Assembly: GCA_964035545.1 (NCBI GenBank)
Contig: OZ037772.1
Span: 9,998,318 to 10,062,317, forward strand
From: Bugula neritina
Taxonomy: Eukaryota; Bryozoa; Gymnolaemata; Cheilostomatida; Bugulidae
Direction of reading: 5' to 3'
DNA: 64,000 bases
Below are positions 46,326 through 57,700 of the stretch, one piece after another. A program made the translations under genes and the position numbers. The notes under the pieces are model-generated. The model had not been told where the DNA came from and did no database searches. It was given only the letters and a program-made list of their open reading frames with translations. Each line of letters starts with the position of its first letter. Positions within the stretch are counted from its first letter, which is position 1.

Positions 46326-49300
46326 ATGGCCCTTACATTTCATGTAGCTGAGCCGTGGTCCGGTACTGGGTGGCCTGTGTCCTTATTTGACGATAAGGTG
46401 AGTTGATGTAACTTGTTACTACTCAACTTTGTGTCTAACAAATGAATATGTAGTGCCAAAACTCCCTTTTCAGCTTGGTCTATTGTCTAAACTATATGTT
46501 GGTTCTAAGATAGACTTTTCTCTTCAAGGAGTATTGATATACCAGAATAATGTTAACTCTGTTTAGCAGAATTCATGTTCATTGATAAATTTATTTATTA
46601 CTAGAACAATATTCAACCAGTATAATTTGCCCGAATTTCAAGAAATTATTTTTCAGTAATTTTGAAGCGGAAATATTTCATTTTATTGTAAAGCGTGGCT
46701 CGTGAAGATGTTTTATGACTAGGTGTGTTTCAGATAGAATTGATGTCAGTCTTTAATTTTGTGTATAATGTTGCGTGATGTAGGTTTCTTTATTGGAAAA
46801 GGGTATATATTTTTGCACCCGAGAAGAGTGCTGTAAAACCGAAAAGAGGATCACCAGGGAACCGTGGCAGTTCAGTTGCGGGCATCGAGTCTGTAGAGCA
46901 TGTCATGATCACATCCGAGATAACTTGTGAGTTGAAGGAATTATGCAATAATTTTTTATCTGTATGTTGACAGCTTAGTGCCGCGTTTATTCATTTAGTT
47001 AGTAATTTAATAATGTAAGTTTTTTGACAACTATGAATATACAACTAGGATATATGCTCCATGTAAGAGAAAAATTAGGTAAAAGCATTGGGCAAAGTTA
47101 CATGATAGCTCTATATAAAACATTAGCCACTTCACAGTATAAAATGCATTTATAATATATAATTTATCATTATAATGATAAAGTCAAGATTATTTGTAGC
47201 TTTAAGAAAATGTTTAAATTAATTTTTGAAACTTGGAAATACAATTCGATTTGTCAGCAACATTTCATCTTTTTACTAAAAACTAAACTTTTCAGCTTTT
47301 GCTGCTTTGGGTTATACATTATCCTACAACCAGATGTAATATTTTATAGACTGGAATCCCAGCAAGTGTGCGATGCGTGTAAAAAGGAGCCTGAAAGCGA
47401 TGATGCAATCCCTTCAGAGCTAAACGCTGGCAATAAAACCTCCAATATTTCAACCAATCAAAACTCAGTTATTAATAAATCATTTGACGGGGCAGCACTA
47501 AACTCTCAACTAACCGCCGCAGCAAATAGTTTGACAGCTCCTAGTCAAGTAATTCAGAAGAAACAGATTGGACAAATTGGTGTGTATTAAGTGATTCTCG
47601 TCAGCACAGTATTGTATTGTTAATCAGTTTATGCGCTATGCTGACTTTAGTGATCTAGTTGGTTTGACACATAGAAGTTAGGATATAATAAACCCTTTTA
47701 GCTATTATATTTCAACTATTAAAAATTTTAATTACGTGCATCTGGTTAGAGTTTCTCAGATTAAAATATTTTTTTACTATACATAGTAGTTAGTATCAAA
47801 GGTAAAGGCCATTGGTGATGTTAGGAAGAACATCCAGTCATAATTGATCCTGTGCCTCATTTAAATAAGTCCTTAGCCTAATTTAAAGAAAAACCCTTTT
47901 TATCAGGGGTTCTCTCACAGGGATAGTGACTATAAACTTGTGTGAGTTTTTATAGTAACTAGTATCAACATCCTGTACTAACATCTACCAACATGCTGAA
48001 TGTAGTATGCTAGCCCACAACTTCTCTGTTTATTGATGCAGACTTTGAAAAAGCTAAGTCCGACTCGGCTGCAAACAGAGAAATTAATAGAATGGTGGTG
48101 ACTTGCCCCTTTGAATGTGGCAAAGATAATCTCACAATCAAAATTTTAGAGGTATGGCCATCAGCTAAAATTTGAATTGTTTTCTGGTGTTCATAGAAGT
48201 TATGAAAGTAGGGGTAGTAGTAATAGTACTTGTAGTAGTGGTGGTAGTAGTGGCGGTGGTGGTGGTGGTAGTGGTAGTACTAGTAGTAGTGGTAGTAGTA
48301 GTAGCGGTGGTAGTAGTGGTAGTGGTAGTAGTCGTAATAGTAGTAGGAATAGTACTTGTAGTAGCGGTGGTAGTAGTGGCGGTGGTAGTGGTGGTAGTGG
48401 TGGTAGTACTAGTAGTAGTAGTAGTAGCAGCAGCAGCAGCAGCAGCAGTAGCTTTGGATGCAATATCTTTGGAATCATTATTGACGCTGTAGCTGATCAC
48501 TCAACTGTGACATGATTTGACTTTTACAGAAACACATGCGCTCGTGTAAGGAGAGGCAAATGCGTTGCGACAATTGTGCAGCCATTATCAAGCCTTCCGA
48601 ACAGGAAACTCACGTCTGCTTTAGTCCTGGAATGGATGTTGCTATGGAAACAGAGTCAGCTGTGAGTCAGCCTGTTATATATATATATATATATATATAT
48701 ATCTGTGCGACTTTGAGTTTTGTAAAAGACGCAAGCACTGAGTGAAATATTCTCCTTTCGTTGGAAATTGTTTAATATATTCAATAATATATATTGGCTC
48801 AGTGTTGTGCTGAGGTTTAGATGTTCTACTAGTCGGTGTCGTATATGTAGGGTGCTTCCGGATCAGGCAATATTATTCCGATGGAATCAGACTCTCTAGA
48901 GAAGTTTATACCGGATCCGACATCGGCAGCATGCCAGAGTGCCGGCAGCGATGTGGCGGCAGCCAGGCCTGACTTGTCACAGACTTACCCTCCTGAGAGT
49001 GGTATATATTACATAATGTATTAGTAACATGTTTGGCCTCGTGGAAATGGTATATGTTATATATATTAGGAAGTAGCAGTTGATATTGAATGTTGTTGAC
49101 ACAACACTAGATTGTGATTGGTTGGCTGTCTGTTATCAAAAGGAGACTAGTTCCAGAATCTTCTGATAAAATAAACTAACTCTACTTTTGTATTAAGCGA
49201 AAATTGCTTGAAGCAGCACAGAGTTAGTGGTCACTGAGTGCATTCATCCAGGGTCTTGAGTTTGAATAGCAGTAGGTATAGGAATAAGGGTCATCAGTCA

Positions 49301-50528
49301 CCCCAACTCAGTGCTTCATCTAGCGATATTTCTATAAAGCGGTGAAGCTAGTTCATAACTCGTCTCCAGCCTTTTTTAACTAATACTGAAGTCATCTTAT
49401 GTTTTTTTGTGTTCTCCTATTTAGTTGGCATCTATTTATGGTGTAGGAGAACCAAAAGAAAACTTCTTTGTTTAAAATTATGTTATCTATTATTTGATTG
49501 GCTAACACAGTTTTAGTTGATTTTCTGTATAGTGTCTGCCATGTTTGTCATACAGTATTTGTTTACATCTCTGTAGGTGACCACCAGATAGACACGGCGT
49601 CTGCACAGATGGTGGTGGACAACTCTCTAGGTAATTCTAATCTCTGGTTGGTTGGTCTTACATTAGCTGTGATTAGTCAATAGCTTGATTTTTATATTAG
49701 TTTATAGTCACTATCCCTGTGAGAAAACCCCTGATTGAAAGAATTTTTGTTAAAGCAGGCTAAGGACTTGTTCAGATGAGGCACAGGGACAATTATGACT
49801 GGATGCTCTTCCTAACATCACCAATGGCCTTTGTCTGGGCTCAAACCCATGACCTTGTGTTTACTAGGCAACCGCTCTAACCCCTAGACCACGGCTGCTC
49901 TCTGAAATGCTAACTTTGTGATATATATTTTATACTTGTATATTTTATACCATGGTTGCAGACATCTTTCATGAGCGACATTCTATAATTGGTTCTATTA
50001 TTATTCAATTAACTAGAAAACGTTTGACATAATCTAAGATTTTCTGTTTTTAATGTTTTAGGAAATGTATTATCTATTAATTATTTAATACTTATTAAGA
50101 TGTTTATATCAAGTGCCACCCCCCCCCCCCCCCCCGTATCTCAAAACCTCAACTCGTGACACGATAGAATACCATATTGAACTCAAGGATATTTTAAATT
50201 CACCCATTTTGTTCCTATACACACATACAAAAGCCACAAAACTTTTGGAATTTCGTGTGGAATGGAGCTGTGAGATATTGAGAGAGCACTCGTACTACAA
50301 TGTGTGAAATTACCTCTAACAAAGGGGTAAACCCTATTTCCAATATTCTAGAAAGATCTTCCACTCTTCCTCTACATACTATTCACCTACCGACTATTTG
50401 CAGGTGCTAACCAACCTAACACCATGTCTATGCAAATGGTGGCAGACGATTCTATAGGCAGCAGTCGTGCTGCCGCTAGCGTTGGCTCCATAAATGATCC
50501 ACCCCAACCTTCCTCACACAGCGGCTAG
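46326..50528 (+). CDS. TRAF-derived gene C: RING-like plus zinc fingers, no coiled coil or MATH
   Basis: Eight plus-strand exons in phase give 356 residues: 46326-46397, 46784-46926, 47296-47579, 48042-48151, 48530-48661, 48851-49001, 49577-49630, 50404-50528. The first five correspond one-to-one with TRAF exons 1-5 of genes A, B and D: EPWSGTGWPVSLFDDK, RING-like FCTREECC / CGHRVCRAC / VCDAC, then zinc-finger pieces VTCPFECGKDN and CKERQMRCDNCAAII. After that the TRAF pattern ends. Exons 6-8 encode a low-complexity acidic/Ser-rich tail in which the last two exons share a repeat (SAQMVVDNSLG and SMQMVADDSIG). The stop is a normal TAG. Without the trimerising coiled coil and receptor-binding MATH domain it cannot act as a standard TRAF. 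A RING-dependent regulator or decoy is one inference. Confidence 0.85.
47805..47946 (+). mobile_element. tRNA-derived SINE copy 8, 5'-truncated
   Basis: The tRNA head is missing. The body (AGGAAGAACATCCAGTCATA) and tail (GACTATAAACTTGTGTGAG) are well kept. It lies in gene C intron 3. Confidence 0.85.
48196..48445. repeat. GGT/AGT trinucleotide satellite in gene C intron 4
   Basis: Interrupted AGTGGT triplets end in an AGC run. Open frames in several phases are artefacts of the triplet repeat within intron 48152-48529. Confidence 0.95.
49220..49360 (+). repeat. Possible second tRNA-derived repeat
   Basis: AGAGTTAGTGGTCACTGAGT and GTCTTGAGTTTGAATAGC resemble diverged A and B boxes. They are followed by CATCAGTCACCCCAACTCAG, which is similar to TTAGTCAGCCCCAACTCTGG at about 58755. 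This suggests a second, older SINE family. Confidence 0.35.
49698..49903 (-). mobile_element. tRNA-derived SINE copy 9
   Basis: The minus strand has head GAGCAGCCGTGGTCTAGGGG, B box GGGTTTGAGCC, body GGAAGAGCATCCAGTCATAA and tail GTGACTATAAACTA. It lies in gene C intron 7. Confidence 0.88.
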
Positions 50529-51774
50529 CTGGCAGTCTCAGGTTAGATGATGGATAATAATCTTTCAACACAAAACAAAGAAAAAATTTCAATTAATGTT
50601 ACTGATTCGTGCTAGAAGTCTATTTTGATTACAATAAATTTATGGTGCAGAAAAGCTACTGCCATTGCTGCTTTCATATTCTGTAGCCTTTGTTTTAATT
50701 TTTGTGATTTAGTGGGTCATTTATTGTCAGCCTGTGGTAGTTATTTGTGTTGTGTTATTTTTAGAACCACAAGCTAATAACTCAGCTCCCACTATCAGCT
50801 TACAGTATTCTTCCAATGCTTCATTACAGAGTTGTCCTCTCTTAGTTGGAATCGCCATAATTTCATACATTCAGTCCTAACCATTCGTTATGATATAACA
50901 TACTTCTCATACTTATAATGCTCAATTTATATAACCTTTATATATATATATTATTTTATTTACTCCATTTGGAGGCAAAGTATTTTGTAGTATTCATCTA
51001 TTCTTAGATTCTATATTAATAAACATATCAAATTTCTCATTCGTGAAAAGAGATCACTTTAAGAAACAACATAATATTATGTTTATCAGTTATGTTAAAG
51101 TCAGCATATATTAGGCTCATAAATGCTGTTAGTACTTAGGCCTGTTCAAATGAGACTTGACATATTTCATTTATTAAATCTACAGCAACTGAACGCTGCA
51201 AATATTCTCAGCATAATATGCTACAGCAGGCTGATTTTTTCCAACAAAGTAATTAGCTGATCAGTCTTTGGTCAGAAGGTTATCTAAATCAAAGCCTGGT
51301 ATACAGCTGTACAATAATATAAAGCTTTATTTACTGCGACAATATTTAATGCATTCATTCAGCAAAAAAATAACTCGCAATTTGCAATATTATATAATTT
51401 TGTAAAACAGACTAAATAGGTAATTTTTACACAGCATGTGATCAAAATAACTGGGTAACATTGTCAGACTGAATAAGATAGCTTATAAAGTGATGAGAGT
51501 ATCTTATGGCCATCTACTGAAAAACAACCAAAGCAAAAGAGAAATTAGGATACTAAGCAAGATAAGGAATAGGGTAACATGTTGGACTCTATGAATAATC
51601 TAATACATATTCCAATCAGTCTTCTAGAAAATTCATAGAATCACCAAGGAATTATTCAAACTCACCAAAAAATTATTATAAAATTAGAAATGAACTATAT
51701 ACGAAAAGAAATTTCCAAAAAAATTGAAAATCACAAATAATAAATATATTGGAAAGTGTTTAAAAACTTCCGAA
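50529..51774. other. Convergent intergenic region between genes C and D
   Basis: No exon is recognised. A 17-base poly-C tract lies just upstream in gene C's last intron (about 50118). The sequence is AT-rich and unremarkable. Confidence 0.4.
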
Positions 51775-54700
51775 TTAATTGATAGAGCTAGGTGTAACTT
51801 CCTGAATAGGATAATTCAAGCCGCTGAGAGACTCGTGAGAGCTATTGATTATAATTTCAATGAAAAGTGTGTCGTCCACCAGAAAGCCTGCAACAAGACA
51901 ACTTCTACAAGTCTTTATTATAACGGGTATTTCCTGTTAATTAGTATATATTCTTAGTAGTTATTTTATGAAAGCAAACGATTCATTGAATGGTGAAAAA
52001 AGGTGAAAGCAGCCTTTAAAGATCAAATCGTGATTTTTACAACTCTGAAAAATCGCCATAATTTCAATTTAATAATTAAAAAGGTAATAAAACAATATTG
52101 AGGATTACAATGATTCATTGTGACATCAAAACAAAAACTCTAGTATGAATATGTGACGCGATGTTTTACAAAACTGATCATATTGTGTCATACCCCAAAT
52201 AAGGAGAAAGATTATTGCAAAGTTAGAAGCTAGCTATTATATATTTTAAATAAAATACTTTAAACAATAAAATTCTAACATAAACAAGCTACAGTAAAAA
52301 GTGCTATGTTAATATACTCGATGGCAAAAAAGAAAAAAAGTCTTTTTTTAAATATTGCAGATTAAAAGATAACGGTTAGAATATATAGAATTATCCAGAA
52401 ATACAATTCACAAGACACCTGATAAATCCCATGACACTTAGAGAAGGTACTCTTGTGAAAGAGGGGGACATGAGTCAATATGAAAAGACATACTTATTGC
52501 TACCTGTACATTTGCTTACAAAGAATAAAATTTGAACCACTAACCGTTGTCTGTGTTGAAGACGTAAGATTGCTCTGCAAACTTCGGTACTCCCGAGGCT
52601 ACATTTCGCTCATTTCTCGGCTTTTGGAAAGAAGGCGAATTTGTATCGGGTTGAAACTTCTCCACAATATCTGGTTTTTTCTTAAGAATGTTTCTCAGCT
52701 TGAATGTAACCTGAAGGAAAGTGTATTTAGAGTCTTTATTAGTGATTACATCAGACGGAAATGGAATTATAGATTATCACAAGTAACCATTTTTGAAAGT
52801 TTTACAAGCAGTTTGCAGATCAGAAATCCCAGCTTTGCAACCAATCACATTGAAGCTTACAATCTAATATAACGTATGTGAAGTATGTCATCCAATCATA
52901 AAATACAATATCTCCCGTCACCCTGGTAACCCTTTTTGTTACCATGACACCAGTGCAATATTATTACCTCTTCCAATGCGTGAAACTTGTGTATAATAAT
53001 TCAGTAAGATATAATAAAGAAATGAATGCATACTTTCTGATGGAAAGGCCATGTCAGTAAAGCATCAAACTCTCCCTTCATCAGTACAAAAAAGAGCGAA
53101 ATATGAGAATTTCTTCCATTCCCATCACCTGAAAGCAGTATAAACAGATTAGTATATCACCTACCACTAAGACAACTAAAGTCATAGTAAAGTGGAATAT
53201 TCTAGAATCATCAGTAGAGATGAATGAAATGCCTATCGCACAAAACTCGCAATCTAAACTAATAAATGTCTTGCTTCTTGTTACACGAAAAATTTATTTC
53301 TATCGGAATTGAGCAATTTAGCTCATGGGTATCAATAAATGATGGCTACACAAACCTAAACTCTCAATATTACCACTAAAACCATAGTAAGGTGGAATGT
53401 TCTAGAAAGAGCCAGAGTAATAATCTACAGAGTGTAAGGTAGCCGATGGCGACAGAAGGAGAATTTGACTAACCATTAAGGTAGAGTCTGGCGCACATCT
53501 TGTATCCGTAGACTTCAGTGTAGAATGGGTGACTGAAGATGCTGTGTCTAGTGTAGGCGTCTTCTCTTCGCCTCTGGATATTGTCCACTCTCCACACCAG
53601 ATGTGAATTGAACGACGTCTGCAAGTAAGAACCCAGCCAATTTTAAAACTATGTAAATAGCAACTCAAAGAAAATAAATTCGTCCAAATAAAATTAAAGT
53701 GATTTAAACATTATTTATGGTTGGGTGCAGCTTTTCCCTGGCATGATTGCTCTATGTATTTCTTTAAAACACATGATTATGATATCCCAGTAAACCCACC
53801 ACCTACAGCCCAGTAAACCCACCATTCCTTACAACTTGTTTTAGCATTTTAAAAAGTCAAGCTCTCTTATAACACAACATTATAATACACAAAGTAAACC
53901 AGCCAATAACTCTGGCTAATAAAACAGAGAAAAAAGAGAATCATACCATCTGCAGTTGGTTCAAAGCAGTTTTCTGATCTTCTATCTCTGCTACTCTGAT
54001 GTTTGAGAGAGTTTCCAGTTTGTTGAGCTGCTCCGTAGCGTCATTCTCAGTCTTAGTTGTCTTCTCAGTCAGAGCTCTAAACGTCGAGTCATATGACGTC
54101 AACCTGGTCACAAGGTCAAGGAAATATAATTTTATTGAGTGGAATTATCTCCCTATTGTACATGAGTGAAAAGACTCAAGTGATTCCTAAACTAGTGATT
54201 AAAAAATTGTCTTCTATTTATACCTGAGCCTTCAATAATTGATTATGAATATTTAGGCTGTTTTTAAAATATTACTATGACACGGATAGTAATTATTTGA
54301 AATCCGAAATATACATAAATTAAGGGTAAACGGGCATAAAGACAGATGATAACTTTAACCCTTGAACTCACGGTAAAGTCATTAGAGTCAACAAAGAGTT
54401 GACTGTAACTAAAACAAGTTACAATATTCTTGCTACTAAGTGAATTCCCCCGCACACAAATATCTCTACAGTCTTTATTCACATAAGCTACTTGACCAGA
54501 CATGAATAAGGAAAATTTACTATGTGTACAATCATTTGTCCCTTTGTTTTGGCCGACTTCTGAACTAGGTCATCGAGCAAAAGAAGTTGCCCACCGTGGC
54601 CTAGAAAATTCTTAGTATTGCTTCATTTTGTTAAGCCAAGATCTCTGCTATCATTAGATTCACAGAAACTTCTTGACTATACATGAACCATGACAACTAG

Positions 54701-57700
54701 AATAACTTACATGTGCACGTCCTGGGCCAGCACTTTGAACAAAGAGTCTAAATCATTGAGATCACTTCGGTTTTTCTGCGCCAGACGTGCGTTCTCCATG
54801 AGACTTCCTGCAGACTCCCCGGTCAGGTGATTTACCTTGTCTAACTGTGGGAACATCTCAAGAGTCAACTCTGACACTAACCTTAGCATATGCACACTCT
54901 AACTCACTCACCCAAGTGTATAGTCAACTGTGAGTAACCCTGATGGAAATTACTTTATGTTAAAGCAGACTAAGGACTTATTCAGATAGAGTACAGGAGC
55001 AATTATGACTGAATGTTCTTCCTAACACCACTATTAGTGTTTGACTCGAACCACTACTCAGCTTGTGTTTACTAGGTGAGCACTTTAACTGCTTACTAAG
55101 TTGTTGAAAAGTTGAATTTTCAAGCATAGTTGAAATCCTTGAACTCCATCAAAAGATAAAGAATTCTCAAGTACATTAAATAAGCAAAGTCTAATGGCGC
55201 AATTAAAAGTTATTAATATATCATAGTGAAAGAGAGATGTTGGTTGACTGGTGTGAAGTTGCATCGCAATTACACACTGTGACATTTAAAAAAACAATGA
55301 CATTATAATATATGTTAAGCGAAACTAATTAATTCAATATATTCAAGAACTAGCTATATTTATTAGCAACACTACCCTGTCCATCACTTAGACTATGGAC
55401 TATACTGTGTATATCATTTATACTATGACTCATATTTACTCTGTCCAGCACTTACACCATGAGTCATATACTGTGTCTATCACTTAGACTATGACTCATA
55501 TTTACTCTGTTCAGCACTTAAACTATGAGTCATATACTGTGTATATAACTTGTATTATGAGTCACACCACAGCTACTTACCAACTCTCTATTAGCTCTGT
55601 CTGTTTTACTCTCCAGCTGTATGAGTCTGTCCAGAAAAGAGGAGAGTTGAGTTTTGGATGAACCCGTTCCAGAGGCGCCGGGCTGGCTACTGAGAGCCGT
55701 CTCTGTCTCTCGTAAAAGAACCATCATGGAGTGGAGATGACGACCCATCAGTGCCTTGTCATTTAGATGTTCCACCAGGTTTACCACATCCATCTTAAAA
55801 ACAGAATGTTCAAGGATTACCAAAATATCAACTATAAGCTTTAGCTGCGCTACTTCCATATGGGTGACAAGTTAAAAACTCACGAAGGTTACTCATACAA
55901 GTTTATAGTAACCATCTCTGTGGGAACTCCTGAAAACAAGGTATTTTTAAAAATGGGCCGAGAAGTTATCCATATGTTGCACAGGAGCAATTATGACTGG
56001 ACGATATTTCCAAAAAATCCTCAACGACCTTTGCTGGGGTTTGAACCGATAACTCCGTGTTTACTAAGCCACCACTGTAACCCCCTAGACCCCGAATACT
56101 ATGCTATATGGGTAAAAGTTTAAAGGTATTGTTAAATTTTTGCGGACTGATTGAGCATAGGAGCATAGAATTTCTCCAGAAGTGTAATTAGGATGCTAAA
56201 ATGCAATGCTTAAAATTTACAGTTCAATATTCATATATTATTATTTATGCAAATGAAAATTAACATGATTTGCAGCATAACTGTGCTTCAATTTGAGATT
56301 CATCAGAGAAAATTGTGTGCCAACAGCATATCTCGCAATAATCTCAAATCTGACTTTACAAGCAAATGTAACAAGTGAAGATAACTCAAATATAAAACAG
56401 TATTAATACTTGAAAATCTATGACAGAATTGCAATAAAATGGAAAAAAATGAAAGGAAACTTTTCGTAAACTATTTAGATAATCTAAGACCCTAACAGCA
56501 AAGTCGGGATTTTCCAGATTATTGAGCCGCTCACTTATAAACATTTACTTCCTTGTTCCGCGAATACTATGGTCTACTACATATTATATTATACAAATGA
56601 CAGTGTTCTAAAGCATAGTGTGCATCAGCCAGAGTCCATAGAATTGAGATGGTTTTGTAGAAGAAACATCAAATAAACTAGGCAAACAGACATACAAAAA
56701 AATAGCTTTTCTAACCATCCTAACCTGAGGTTAGAAGACTGAAATAATTGCAGTCTGCGTTTCCAGCACTGCTTGGACAACAATGGGAAAACAACCTGAA
56801 TTGGGTCATTTTATTTAGTTTAGTACACACTGGAAATCTCCAGTTTTTAGCTATTTTTTACAATTTAGCTGAAAAACTGGAGATTTCCAGTCTGTAAGTA
56901 AAATGACACAATTATATTTTCAGAGTTCTCATAGTAAAAAACCCAAAGCTCTTTAGTATAACAAAATAAATAAAAGGTCGCATTAAATCCCAAAATGGCA
57001 GTAAACATTTGATCACAAAACAATTGCCAACTCTCAAGCAAATTTTCTTCTTTACATTCTAAACCTCCAACATGTTTATTTTCTATCCAATAAAACACCT
57101 AAGAATTAGCTCAACAACAAAGTTCTAAGGCATGCAGAGATATTCTACCTTGCCACAGTTGAGAGGGCATTTAGCAACACATCTGGCCAGGTGGGAGTGG
57201 GCGTCTTCACCCAACTCGTACGGATTCTTGCAGACGCTACATATCGGCGGCTTGTTCTCACACTCAGCTAAATGTTGCTATGAAATAACAAGAATACGCT
57301 ACACTGCATGTTGATATATAACAAGGGCCAAGTTCAGAGGTCAGTCAAAACGAAGGGTCACATAATAAATTTTATTATAATAAAGTAATTTGTCACCAAA
57401 CCTATACTGTGCTAATCAGAATGCATATAACACTTTTTTTACATATCTTTAGCATTAAAAGGGCCACTGAAAAATAGGCAAAGGGTCACAGGTGGCACTG
57501 GGGTCCCTCGTTACCCACCCCTACTACACGATAACAAGAATATGTTAGCCGTTGACTGTTAAAAAATTGAGTCACGAGCAAACTGAAACTTACAGTCAAG
57601 TCTTTGCCTCTCAGTCCCCTTTTGCCACATTTATTGGGACAGTCAATGATTCTGAAGGGGCAGGTGTTGGTGTCGTGTTTGGAGCGTGCTGAATAGGCGA

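Noticed and set aside
48165-48515. Ser/Gly-, Thr- or Leu-rich ORFs on both strands
   Set aside because: They are translations of a trinucleotide satellite within an intron; no family similarity.
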